Positions 13,385 to 21,045 of a stretch of DNA of 29,205 nucleotides are shown here, piece after piece. The first letter of the stretch is position 1. Each line of letters begins with the position of its first letter. The stretch covers positions 1 to 29,205 of the forward strand of contig NZ_CAJURR010000028.1 in assembly GCF_910589175.1 (NCBI RefSeq), written 5' to 3'. A model generated the notes under the pieces. It had not been told where the DNA came from, did not search any database, and was given only the letters and a program-made list of their open reading frames with translations. Source of the DNA: an uncultured Lactobacillus sp. Lineage in GTDB: Bacteria; Bacillota; Bacilli; Lactobacillales; Lactobacillaceae. Made by a program: the position numbers and the translations under genes.

Positions 13385-13984
13385 TTATCTTTGCTTATTG
13401 GGATGAAAATAGTGAAAACGACAAACGGGATAGTAAGATTCATCTCCGCCAATTTGAACTTGTTCACCCTCATAAACAGGTTTTCCAGAATTAATTCGTA
13501 AATTCATTGTAGCCTTATGGCCGCAGTAGTGACAAATTGTCTTCATTTCTTCTACTTTATCCGCAAAAATTAACAAATTTTCGCTACCTTCAAACAAATG
13601 ATTTTGAAAATCATTTTTCAGGCCAAATGCCATTACAGGTATTTTTAATTCATCAACAATTTTGGCACATTCTAATACGTGATGTCTTTTTAAAAACTGT
13701 GCCTCGTCAATTAAAACACAAGCCACCCTACCATTGCCAGACTCCACATCACTTTTATTTAATTCTGAAACATAATTAAATAAATTTAAATCTTCACTTA
13801 TAGGCATAGCTTTACGATGTAAACCGATTCTAGAAGCTACTGTTCCTACTCCACTTCTATCATCTACATTACTCGTCAGTAAAGCGATTTTTCGTCCTTG
13901 TGCCTCATAATTATGGGCAACCTTTAGTATTTCAATCGACTTACCACTACTCATTGCACCATAGCGAAAAAACAACTGAGCCAC
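13385..13984 (-). CDS. tdk: Thymidine kinase (type II)
   Basis: A 199-residue enzyme phosphorylating thymidine with ATP (salvage of dTMP). The P-loop GAMSSGKS is at 9-16 and DEAQF at 93-97. The zinc site is built from C151, C154, C188 and probably H191; the fourth ligand as His rather than Cys is common in Firmicutes. The start is GTG (13982-13984) with GGAGG 9 nt upstream. It is the first gene of the tdk-prfA-prmC-tsaC operon, divergent from murT. A TATACT hexamer upstream could be its -10, but I see no good -35. Confidence 0.97.
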   Translation of the reverse strand: MAQLFFRYGAMSSGKSIEILKVAHNYEAQGRKIALLTSNVDDRSGVGTVASRIGLHRKAMPISEDLNLFNYVSELNKSDVESGNGRVACVLIDEAQFLKRHHVLECAKIVDELKIPVMAFGLKNDFQNHLFEGSENLLIFADKVEEMKTICHYCGHKATMNLRINSGKPVYEGEQVQIGGDESYYPVCRFHYFHPNKQR

Positions 13985-14103
13985 TGCAAAATTCCTCCAT
14001 TGTTAAGTTTATGTAACTTCACTAATATTGCCTTAATTAGTATAAAGTAAATTTAAAAATCGTGCAGGTAAAAATAAAAAAGGTCGTCTTCATTTTCTCT
14101 ATA

Positions 14104-14112
14104 TGCTATAGT
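14104..14112 (+). promoter_or_regulatory. Extended -10 promoter of murT
   Basis: TGC followed by TATAGT (14107-14112) gives an extended -10. The position 17 nt upstream of the hexamer does not resemble TTGACA. The predicted start at about 14119 leaves a leader of about 25 nt with the ribosome site GTGAGGG. Confidence 0.5.
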
Positions 14113-14143
14113 AAAATTTAGTTTTAAAGTGAGGGATAATAAT

Positions 14144-15496
14144 ATGAATTTAAAATCAGGCATCGCTAAGGCAGCTGGTAAATCATCTTACTGGTTTCTT
14201 CATAACGTATTAAAGGGCGGGACGAGTTTTCCTGGGAAATTTGCCATGAAAATTGATTCTGAAGTATTAAATTCATTAGCAAAAGGCTATGAAACAATCA
14301 TTGTCACTGGAACTAATGGTAAAACAATGACAACTGCTTTAATCGTGGAAGCATTAAAGAAGAAATATGGTGATATTTTAACCAATCCATCAGGATCAAA
14401 TATGCAACAAGGAATTGTTACAGCATTTTTAGCTCACAAGAATAAAAGAGCAAAAAAGAAAATTGCTGTACTAGAAGTAGATGAAGCAAATGTAAAAATG
14501 GTAACCAAATTACTTCACCCCAGCGTATTTGTTTTAACTAATATTTTCCGTGATCAAATGGATAGATATGGTGAAATTTATACTACCTATCAAAAGATTG
14601 TCGACGGAATTAAATTAGCTCCCGATGCAACTATTATCGCTAACGGAGACGCAAGTATTTTTTCATCCGTGGAATTACCTAATAAAAAAGTATTCTATGG
14701 TTTTAAACTTCCAGAAGACAAGCCTGAAAATGACTTCAAGGCTCCCGTAAATACTGATGGCGTTTTGTGTCCTAAGTGCGATCACATCTTGCATTATCAT
14801 GAACGTATTTATGCAAACTTAGGAGACTATTTCTGCCCCAATTGTGGCTACCATCGTCCAAGATTGACCTATAGTGTAAATCAAATTATTGATCAAACTC
14901 CAAATAGCTTAAAATTCAAAATGGGTGAAAAAGAATACAGTATTGGTATCGGGGGTACCTATAATATCTATAATGCTCTCGCTGCCTATTCTGTAGCACG
15001 TGAATTTGATTTAAGTGAAGAAGAAGTTGCACAAAGTTTTGCTGAAAACAAACGAATTTTTGGTCGACAGGAATTGATTAATTATGCAGATAAAGAAATA
15101 GATCTAATCTTAGTTAAAAATCCAGTTGGACTTGATGAAGTTCTCCATATGCTAAACACTGAAAAAGATAGCTATTCTTTAGTTACTCTTTTGAATGCAA
15201 ATCACGCAGACGGAATCGATACATCTTGGATCTGGGATGCAGATTATGAAGGATTAAACAAAGACCAAATCAAAAAAGTAATAGTTGGTGGAAAACGTTG
15301 GCATGATATGGGATTTAGGCTAGAAGTTTCAGGTTTTGATCCAGGTTTAATGACGACTGCTACCAATAATGAAGCTTTGTTAGATGAAATTTCAAAATTA
15401 CCAACCAAAAAAGTTTATATTTTAGCCACTTATACTGCTATGCTTTCACTTCGTAAAACAATGGGTGAAAAGAAAATTATTAAAGCAGGTATGTAA
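14144..15496 (+). CDS. murT: MurT, lipid II isoglutaminyl synthase subunit
   Basis: A 450-residue Mur-ligase-like protein. The P-loop GTNGKTMT is at 56-63, a four-Cys zinc ribbon at C209, C212, C231 and C234 distinguishes MurT from MurE/F, and the C-terminal DUF1727 domain carries ADGIDTSWIWDADYE (355-369), whose Asp residues include the one thought to contribute to the GatD active site. MurT with the glutaminase GatD amidates D-Glu of lipid II to D-isoglutamine. I chose the ATG at 14144 (GTGAGGG 8 nt upstream) over an in-frame GTG at 14129. Unusually, gatD does not follow: the stop runs straight into a terminator. Confidence 0.93.
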   Translation: MNLKSGIAKAAGKSSYWFLHNVLKGGTSFPGKFAMKIDSEVLNSLAKGYETIIVTGTNGKTMTTALIVEALKKKYGDILTNPSGSNMQQGIVTAFLAHKNKRAKKKIAVLEVDEANVKMVTKLLHPSVFVLTNIFRDQMDRYGEIYTTYQKIVDGIKLAPDATIIANGDASIFSSVELPNKKVFYGFKLPEDKPENDFKAPVNTDGVLCPKCDHILHYHERIYANLGDYFCPNCGYHRPRLTYSVNQIIDQTPNSLKFKMGEKEYSIGIGGTYNIYNALAAYSVAREFDLSEEEVAQSFAENKRIFGRQELINYADKEIDLILVKNPVGLDEVLHMLNTEKDSYSLVTLLNANHADGIDTSWIWDADYEGLNKDQIKKVIVGGKRWHDMGFRLEVSGFDPGLMTTATNNEALLDEISKLPTKKVYILATYTAMLSLRKTMGEKKIIKAGM

Positions 15497-15530
15497 AAAG
15501 GACAATGTCAATTGTGACATTGTCCTTTTT
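15495..15530. terminator. Bidirectional terminator between murT and the serine hydrolase gene
   Basis: A perfect 16-bp stem (15495-15510 with 15515-15530) and 4-nt loop, with T-runs usable in both directions. The arms overlap the last bases of both convergent genes' stop codons. Confidence 0.93.
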
Positions 15531-16548
15531 AGTTTTTATAGACATTTTCTTTCAAAAACGTATCAACAATCTTTTCCCTCATTGCAAGGAAAATCTGATT
15601 ATGGCCGCTCGGATGGATTCTATTTGTTAAAACAATCATTGCTGTTTGATTAAGTCGATCAATTAACATAAATGTCCCAGTAAAGCCAGTGTGGTAAATC
15701 AATGGGTGTTGGTCAACAGGATCAAACCGTAAATCCCATCCCCAAGAACGAGGATGTACTTTCTTAGGAGTTTCAACTTGAAACAAATTAGCTAAGGTAT
15801 CTTGCTGTAGAGGTAAAACGTCATTACGTAGCCCTAAATAAGCCTGGGTTATCTTTATTAAATCTTCCAGATTTGCAAATAAACCGGCAGACCCACAATC
15901 TTTTCCTAATACCCGAGCTTTAGGATCATGTACAATCCCTCGTAACATTTTTCCCTTTTCAGTTAAAGCGGTAGGAACGCACTCACTTGCCTTAGGATGA
16001 AAAGTTGTCTCTTTCAATTTAGCAGGTAAAATGATTTCCTGCATAATGATATCTTGCACAGGTAGCCCATAGATTTTCTCAAGAACTAATCCCAATAAAA
16101 TAAAATTAGTATCGGCATATCGCATTTTTGTTTTAAATTCATCAGTAACAGGTAACCCAATGATCGCCTTCAATAAATCAGGTGCAGCTAATTCATCACG
16201 ATTAGGAATCCATCCCCGAATTCCACTAGTATGGGTTAACAAATCACTAAGGCGAATACGTTCATCTTTAAATTCAGGAATAAAATCTTTAAGAGGTTCT
16301 GTAAAATTAAGTTTTCCTTCTTCTTTCAGCTTCAAAAAAACATTAGTTGTTCCTAACACCTTAGTTAAACTAGCTAAGTCATACAGAGCAAAAGGGCTAA
16401 GTTGCTCAACTTTAGGTATTAAACTAGCAAAGCCAACTGTTGAGGTAAATACTTGCTTTTTTTTAATAAAGGCATAATTTACTCCAGGAACAATCCGCTC
16501 ACTAACCATACTTTCAACCAAATGTTGAGTCTTAAAAAATTCTATCAT
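15529..16548 (-). CDS. Beta-lactamase-fold serine hydrolase (class C / EstB-like)
   Basis: A 339-residue protein of the beta-lactamase-related (PF00144) superfamily. The nucleophile motif SLTK is at 60-63, the YxN position reads YAD (144-146) and the KTG position reads HTG (286-288). That combination is common in esterase or peptidase members rather than true AmpC enzymes. There is no signal peptide or membrane anchor, so it is probably cytosolic. I start at the ATG 16546-16548, with AGGTGG 5 nt upstream; an in-frame GTG three codons earlier overlaps that site. The substrate is unknown, and beta-lactam resistance should not be assumed. It is convergent with murT. Confidence 0.85.
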   Translation of the reverse strand: MIEFFKTQHLVESMVSERIVPGVNYAFIKKKQVFTSTVGFASLIPKVEQLSPFALYDLASLTKVLGTTNVFLKLKEEGKLNFTEPLKDFIPEFKDERIRLSDLLTHTSGIRGWIPNRDELAAPDLLKAIIGLPVTDEFKTKMRYADTNFILLGLVLEKIYGLPVQDIIMQEIILPAKLKETTFHPKASECVPTALTEKGKMLRGIVHDPKARVLGKDCGSAGLFANLEDLIKITQAYLGLRNDVLPLQQDTLANLFQVETPKKVHPRSWGWDLRFDPVDQHPLIYHTGFTGTFMLIDRLNQTAMIVLTNRIHPSGHNQIFLAMREKIVDTFLKENVYKN

Positions 16549-16565
16549 CCTTACCACCTGGATTA

Positions 16566-16599
16566 TAAAATAAAACCGTCAGATCATTGATCTGACGGT
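16566..16599 (-). terminator. Terminator of the tRNA pair
   Basis: A perfect 11-bp stem (16575-16585 with 16589-16599), a 3-nt loop and a T-rich tail on the minus strand, just downstream of tRNA-Gln. The serine hydrolase start follows directly, so that gene may depend on readthrough. Confidence 0.8.
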
Positions 16600-16605
16600 A
16601 ACGTA

Positions 16606-16678
16606 TTGAGATATTCGGGCTCGAACCGAAACATCCAGGAACCAGAATCCTGTGCCTTACCAATTTGGCTATATCTCA
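16606..16678 (-). tRNA. tRNA-Gln (anticodon CUG)
   Basis: A 73-nt cloverleaf on the minus strand. The acceptor TGAGATA pairs fully with TATCTCA, the D stem is GCC/GGC, the anticodon stem CAGGA/TCCTG encloses loop TTCTGGT with anticodon CTG, and the T arm is TTCGG/CCGAA around TTCGAGC. The U1-A72 terminal pair is the hallmark of bacterial tRNA-Gln. The D-loop has no extra base at 20a. The discriminator is A and CCA is not encoded. It reads CAG. Confidence 0.95.
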
Positions 16679-16683
16679 GTATA

Positions 16684-16755
16684 TCACCCGTACGAGAATT
16701 GAACTCGTAACTCCACCTTGAGAGGGTGGCGTCTTAACCATTTGACCAACGGGCA
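16684..16755 (-). tRNA. tRNA-Glu (anticodon CUC)
   Basis: A 72-nt cloverleaf on the minus strand: D stem GTC/GAC, anticodon stem CCACC/GGTGG around loop CTCTCAA (anticodon CTC), T arm ACGAG/CTCGT. The acceptor is TGCCCGT with ACGGGTG, so the end pairs are U1-G72 and G2-U71, both wobble; tRNA-Glu normally has G1-C72. The D-loop keeps the extra base at 20a, typical of Glu. The discriminator is A, CCA is not encoded. It reads GAG and is transcribed before tRNA-Gln, 5 nt away. Confidence 0.92.
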
Positions 16756-16770
16756 AATTCAACATATGTA

Positions 16771-16799
16771 AATATAATTGAATATTGTAAATCTGTCAA
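16771..16799 (-). promoter_or_regulatory. Strong promoter of the tRNA-Glu/tRNA-Gln unit
   Basis: On the minus strand: a perfect -35 TTGACA (16794-16799), a 17-nt spacer and -10 TATATT (16771-16776). It is the closest match to consensus in the window, about 15 nt before tRNA-Glu, as expected for a stable-RNA gene. Confidence 0.88.
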
Positions 16800-16837
16800 G
16801 TTACATTGCTATTTTTCTTTGAAAAGTAATTTAAAGT

Positions 16838-16881
16838 GAAAAAAAGCTGCATCACGTCTTACTCACCATGATGCAGCTTTT
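16838..16881 (-). terminator. Terminator after the efflux pump / coiled-coil operon
   Basis: A perfect 13-bp stem (16842-16854 with 16869-16881), a 14-nt loop and seven T on the minus strand. It lies about 25 nt past the stop of the coiled-coil gene. Confidence 0.9.
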
Positions 16882-16906
16882 CAATTATATCACTTATTTT
16901 CACTCT

Positions 16907-17347
16907 TTATGACATACTTTTTGTAGTTTTCTCAATATCTTCTATTTGATTAATATTCATTTTAGCTAGATTTTCTTTTAGCTCCACCCATTGCTTACTC
17001 AATTTCTTATTTTTTTGTTCTGCTTGTTTCTCTACATAAGCAACTAACTTTTCTAGGTTAGCATAATTTTGAAGTAACTGATGAGATTGATCCCGCAATA
17101 AGTTCTGATCTAGGTCGGTTTTCTTTGCGTCTTCACTAACTTCTAAAATAGCTCGAACTTGTGGCTGACAAAAATCTTTCAAAATGCCAGCAATCTCTTG
17201 TAATTCTTCAACGCCGCTTCTATCAAAATGTAATAAGTCTTTTTGTTCATCTTTTTCCACTAAATCAGTTGCAGCTTCATTTCTAAAATAAAGCTCTTGA
17301 GCAAAATCGTGTATGTTTTTTTCCATAGCTAAAAAATTATTATTCAT
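16907..17347 (-). CDS. Unknown coiled-coil protein coupled to the efflux pump
   Basis: I do not recognise this 146-residue protein. It is soluble, mostly helical by composition, rich in Glu, Lys, Gln, Leu and Asn, and shows heptad-like spacing of Leu/Val from about 45 to 140. It has one Cys, no signal peptide and no membrane segment. Its ATG overlaps the last 8 nt of the transporter gene, so translation is probably coupled; an internal ATG seven codons later has no ribosome site. A strong terminator follows. A helper or regulator of the pump is possible by context only. It does not look like a MarR or TetR repressor: no helix-turn-helix is evident. Confidence 0.7.
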   Translation of the reverse strand: MNNNFLAMEKNIHDFAQELYFRNEAATDLVEKDEQKDLLHFDRSGVEELQEIAGILKDFCQPQVRAILEVSEDAKKTDLDQNLLRDQSHQLLQNYANLEKLVAYVEKQAEQKNKKLSKQWVELKENLAKMNINQIEDIEKTTKSMS

Positions 17348-18752
17348 CTTTAGTTACACTTTCTTCTCTTGTAGGTTTTTCTTTATCTAGTCTAAACATA
17401 AACCAATCACACACTAAAATCAAAATTCCAAGACCAAAAGTGAAATAGAATGCGATTCGACTTCCTTGAGCAGTTAAAGCAGCATAACTCTCTGTTTGCT
17501 TATTTTGAAACACCGCCATAATTGCAGCCAAAATTGCAGTCCCCATTGAACCAGCTAATTGTTGTGCTGTTTGACAAACAGCTGTTGCATCTGCTTTCAA
17601 ATTTTTATCGACTATTTTTAAACTTTGCGCCATCGTATTGCTAAAGGACATACGATGTCCTAACATCAAAATTCCATAAAAACAAATAATCATCCATGTG
17701 GTTAAGCTTAAGCCCCAATTAGCTAATAAAAAGCTCCCTAGCGCCATTAAAAACGCGCCACCATATAATGGCACTTTTGCTCCTAGGCGGTCATATAGTC
17801 GACCAAAATAAGGATTCAGGAGTCCAGCAACAATACTGCCTGGAAGTAAAACGAGTCCCCCAATTAAAGATGTTTGTTTATTAACGATTTGGATATAGTT
17901 AGGTAAGACAAAACTCACTCCAATATTAATAAACTGAAGTAAAAAATAAGCACATGCTCCAAAAATAAATGCCCTATCTTCAAAAACTGATAAGTCAAGT
18001 AGCTTACTAGTAGAACGTTTAGAAATTCTGACAAATAGGATGAATAAAATTGCGGCTAATATTAATAAAACCCATAGACGCCAATTTTTCAGTCCCTTAC
18101 TCAATTGATTTACACCGATTACTAAACTTACCATCCCTGCACTTAAAATTGCGTAAGCCAGCCAATTAAAAGATTTCTTTTTTACTGGATGGTAGCTTCC
18201 AATCACAAAAATTCCAGCAACAAAAACTAATAGTGCGAAAATTGTAGCAATTATAAAAATCCAGCGCCAATTAAGGTAATAAGAAATGCTTCCCCCAAAA
18301 GCTGGACCGAGAGTCGGAGCCATTGCTACTACTAAACCAGCAATTCCCATATATAGTCCCCATTCATCTCTTGGCATTACTTCTACAATCAAATTAAACA
18401 TCATTGGTGTACAGAGACCCACACCTAGAGCTGAAATTAAACGCCCTAACAATAAAATATAAAAATTTAATGCAAATGCTGAAATAATACTTCCAACCAT
18501 AAATGCAATGGCAGCTGTTACAAACAATTGCTTAGCAGTAAAACGCTCATTTTGATAAGAAGAACTAATCATAATTATTGCAATCATCAATAAATATCCA
18601 GTTGTAGTCCACTGAATTGTATCTAAAGATACGTTAAATTGTTTCATCATCGCAGGAAAAGTTACATTTAAACTTGTTTCAGTTAAAATTCCAACAAAGG
18701 ACATGAACGCTGTTGCTAGGACAGCCAATGTATTTTCTGTCTGTTTTTTCAT
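17340..18752 (-). CDS. MFS multidrug efflux transporter, DHA2 (EmrB/QacA) family
   Basis: A 470-residue membrane protein with about 14 hydrophobic segments, as expected for 14-TMS drug:H+ antiporters. ETSLNVTFPAM (25-35) matches the first-helix motif of DHA2 (usually D-x-x-I-V-N-V-A-L-P), and the antiporter motif C appears as APTLGPAFGG (145-154), followed by WRWIF (162-166). The ATG at 18750-18752 has GGAG 5 nt upstream; a longer in-frame reading would cross the pgi terminator and is rejected. The substrate cannot be told from sequence. No adjacent regulator gene is present; an imperfect inverted repeat (GCATA...TATGC) near 18829-18848 could be an operator. Confidence 0.9.
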   Translation of the reverse strand: MKKQTENTLAVLATAFMSFVGILTETSLNVTFPAMMKQFNVSLDTIQWTTTGYLLMIAIIMISSSYQNERFTAKQLFVTAAIAFMVGSIISAFALNFYILLLGRLISALGVGLCTPMMFNLIVEVMPRDEWGLYMGIAGLVVAMAPTLGPAFGGSISYYLNWRWIFIIATIFALLVFVAGIFVIGSYHPVKKKSFNWLAYAILSAGMVSLVIGVNQLSKGLKNWRLWVLLILAAILFILFVRISKRSTSKLLDLSVFEDRAFIFGACAYFLLQFINIGVSFVLPNYIQIVNKQTSLIGGLVLLPGSIVAGLLNPYFGRLYDRLGAKVPLYGGAFLMALGSFLLANWGLSLTTWMIICFYGILMLGHRMSFSNTMAQSLKIVDKNLKADATAVCQTAQQLAGSMGTAILAAIMAVFQNKQTESYAALTAQGSRIAFYFTFGLGILILVCDWFMFRLDKEKPTREESVTKDE

Positions 18753-18764
18753 TTTTTCTCCAAT

Positions 18765-18798
18765 AAAAAAGAGTGGAGGCAATTAGCCTCTACCCTTT
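18765..18798 (-). terminator. Terminator of pgi
   Basis: A 12-bp stem with one mismatch and one G-U (18769-18780 with 18786-18797), a 5-nt loop and a T-run on the minus strand. It ends just before the ribosome site of the transporter gene, so any transporter promoter must lie in or before it. Confidence 0.75.
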
Positions 18799-18856
18799 CT
18801 TTAACTATTATCTAGCTATATTCGATCTGCATACTATAAAAATATGCTAAGTAGAT

Positions 18857-20200
18857 TTATTTTAAGCGTTTAGTTAAATCATCATGTAAGTCTTCATAAC
18901 CAGGTTTGTTTAAAAGACCAAACATGTTTCTCTTGTAACTTTCAACACCTGGTTGGTTAAATGGGTTAATACCATTTAAGTAGCCTGAGATACCTACAGC
19001 TAATTCAAACCAGTAGATTAAGTAACCTAAAGTATGAGCTGTTTGATTTTCAATATCAACAGTCATAACTGGTACACCACCATCAGTATGAGCTAGAACT
19101 ACACCTTCGTAAGCACGATCATTTACGTAATTCATAGTTTTACCTGATAAGAAGTTTAATTGATCTAGGTTTTCCTTATCGTCAGGAATAGTTACATCAT
19201 GTGTTGGGTGTTCAACACGAATAACTGTTTCCATTAAGTTACGACGACCTTCTTGGATGTATTGACCAAGTGAGTGAAGGTCAGTAGTGAAGTTAGCACT
19301 AGATGGGTAAATACCTTTTTGATCTTTACCTTCTGATTCACCCATTAATTGCTTCCACCATTCACCAAACATTCTTAATGATGGTTCATAGTTTTCAAGT
19401 AATTCAGTAGTGTAACCTTTACGGTAAAGGATATTACGCATTGCTGCATATTGGTAAGGACTGTCCTTTAAAACATCTGGATCAGTGTAAGCAGCACGTG
19501 CATCTGCAGCACCCTTCATCATAGCATCGATGTCACCACCAGCTACAGCAATTGGAAGCAAACCAACAGCTGACAATACTGAGAAACGACCACCAATATC
19601 ATCTGGAACTACGAATTCTTCGTAACCTTCTGCATCTGCTTCAGTCTTCAAAGCACCCTTAGCACGGTCAGTAGTTGCGTAAATTCTCTTAGCAGCTTCT
19701 TCTTTACCGTATTTCTTGATTAACTTATCCTTCAATACACGGAAAGCAATTGAAGGTTCAGTAGTAGTACCAGACTTAGAAATAATATTAATTGAAAAGT
19801 CCTTATCTCCTAACCATTCAAGCAAATCGTAAAGGTATGAACCTGAAAGAGAATTACCACAAAATACTACAGTTGGGTACTTTTCTTTTTCTCTACCGTA
19901 GAAAGAGCTATTTAAGAACTCAATTGAAGCTTGGGCACCAAGGTATGAACCACCAATACCAATACCAACTAAAACTTCTGAATCATTTTGAATCTTTTTA
20001 GCTGCTTTTTTAATACGATCAAATTCGTCTTTATCATAATTAATTGGCAAATCAATCCAACCACGGAAGTCACTACCTGCGCCAGTACCTTCGCGTAATT
20101 CTTGATCTGCAGCAGTTACCATTGCTTGCATTTCCTTTAATTCATTTTCATGAACAAAAGGAGTTAATTTACTTGCATCAAAGTGAACAACTTTACTCAT
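18857..20200 (-). CDS. pgi: Glucose-6-phosphate isomerase
   Basis: A 447-residue cytosolic enzyme interconverting glucose-6-P and fructose-6-P. The nucleotide-free sugar-phosphate fold shows [11 protein letters not shown] (80-90) and the phosphate loop SKSGTTTEP (141-149). PGI signature 1 is around [16 protein letters not shown] (201-216), the catalytic Glu region GESEGKD is at 287-293, and signature 2 occurs near the C-terminus as [19 protein letters not shown]. Length matches the short Firmicute form. The ATG has AAGGAAG 8 nt upstream. It appears monocistronic, with its own terminator; I cannot pick a clear promoter between it and the VanZ gene. Confidence 0.98.
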   Translation of the reverse strand: MSKVVHFDASKLTPFVHENELKEMQAMVTAADQELREGTGAGSDFRGWIDLPINYDKDEFDRIKKAAKKIQNDSEVLVGIGIGGSYLGAQASIEFLNSSFYGREKEKYPTVVFCGNSLSGSYLYDLLEWLGDKDFSINIISKSGTTTEPSIAFRVLKDKLIKKYGKEEAAKRIYATTDRAKGALKTEADAEGYEEFVVPDDIGGRFSVLSAVGLLPIAVAGGDIDAMMKGAADARAAYTDPDVLKDSPYQYAAMRNILYRKGYTTELLENYEPSLRMFGEWWKQLMGESEGKDQKGIYPSSANFTTDLHSLGQYIQEGRRNLMETVIRVEHPTHDVTIPDDKENLDQLNFLSGKTMNYVNDRAYEGVVLAHTDGGVPVMTVDIENQTAHTLGYLIYWFELAVGISGYLNGINPFNQPGVESYKRNMFGLLNKPGYEDLHDDLTKRLK

Positions 20201-20283
20201 TATTTAAACTTCCTTTTTTTGTAACTTTTTCACATACAAACCTTATTTTAGCAGTTACTTCCTCATAAAACTAGAGTTTTTTC

Positions 20284-20886
20284 TTATAAGAATCTATAAA
20301 TAATTCGATATAATATAAATCCAATTATAGTCCCACAAACATTAAAAAATACGTCATCTATATCGCTTACACCAGTTTCTAAAACAAATTGCAAAGATTC
20401 AATAATTACGGATAAACATCCCCCGGCCAAAATGGTTCCCACCATACTTTTTTTCTGAATAACTGTAGGAAATAAAAAACCAAACGGGATGAACCATAAA
20501 ACATTTCCAAGCGAATTATAAAAAAAGTCAAGTAAACTCTGACCATGAGTCAATTTCAGCGTTTCTTTCATAAATACTAAGTTTATATCGCTTAGACTAC
20601 GATGGAAATTAAATGTCAACTGCCATGGAAAATATGTATCTCTAAATACTGTCAGCATTAAGAGCAAAATTATATAAAAACTAAATATCCATACACAAGC
20701 TTCGGACTTCAGGGTTCTTCTATGTCTCACCAATAACAGCCAACATAAACGAATAATTACAAAAATAATAAAGTAAAAAAGTGTCTTATCTAAGCTATAC
20801 AAAATCAACTTAATTAAGGCAAAGTGATTAATATGCGCTGCATAATGGTGAAAAATATATTCATATAAGGGTTGTAAAAAAAGCAT
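20284..20886 (-). CDS. VanZ family membrane protein
   Basis: A 200-residue protein with about five membrane segments. It has the VanZ hallmarks: the NVLWFIPFGFLFP stretch (about 128-140), then ESLQFVLETGVSDIDDVFFN with a following membrane helix containing GTIIG. VanZ of enterococci gives low-level teicoplanin resistance; chromosomal homologues are common in lactobacilli and their role is unknown. The ATG at 20886 has an in-frame stop two codons upstream; the nearest purine-rich site (GGAG) is 11 nt away. It is divergent from the LtaS-type gene, with 159 nt between. Confidence 0.87.
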   Translation of the reverse strand: MLFLQPLYEYIFHHYAAHINHFALIKLILYSLDKTLFYFIIFVIIRLCWLLLVRHRRTLKSEACVWIFSFYIILLLMLTVFRDTYFPWQLTFNFHRSLSDINLVFMKETLKLTHGQSLLDFFYNSLGNVLWFIPFGFLFPTVIQKKSMVGTILAGGCLSVIIESLQFVLETGVSDIDDVFFNVCGTIIGFILYRIIYRFL

Positions 20887-20915
20887 AACCTAACCGACTC
20901 CGTAATTTTGGCTTA

Positions 20916-20921
20916 ATTATA
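20916..20921 (-). promoter_or_regulatory. Possible -10 of the VanZ gene
   Basis: A perfect TATAAT on the minus strand about 30 nt upstream of the VanZ-family ATG. No good -35 hexamer lies 16-18 nt before it, so the call is tentative. Confidence 0.35.
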
Positions 20922-20989
20922 ACGTAAAGATCTCCATGAAAGATGATTTTTTTCAAAATATTAAAAAATCGCAAACCTTTAACAAAAGT

Positions 20990-21018
20990 TTGTCGTTTTT
21001 TGAAATTACCAGTAAAAT
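20990..21018 (+). promoter_or_regulatory. Promoter of the LtaS-type gene
   Basis: TTGTCG (20990-20995), an exact 17-nt spacer and TAAAAT (21013-21018), about 27 nt before the GTG start. An imperfect palindrome (about 20972-20992) overlaps the -35 and could be an operator. Confidence 0.5.
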
Positions 21019-21045
21019 ATTCCTTATTAAAAGGAGTAGTGAAGC

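Noticed and set aside
15465..15653. Plus-strand open frame after murT that could be a remnant of gatD
   Set aside because: It starts inside murT, runs through the terminator hairpin and is antisense to the serine hydrolase. The product shows no glutaminase motif.
16563..16570. TATAAT-like hexamer just before the serine hydrolase as its promoter
   Set aside because: It lies in the T-rich tail of the tRNA terminator, would start transcription at or after the ribosome site, and lacks a -35.
18753..18782. Ten-residue longer N-terminus for the efflux pump
   Set aside because: It overlaps the pgi terminator stem and T-run, and the ATG at 18752 has a proper ribosome site.
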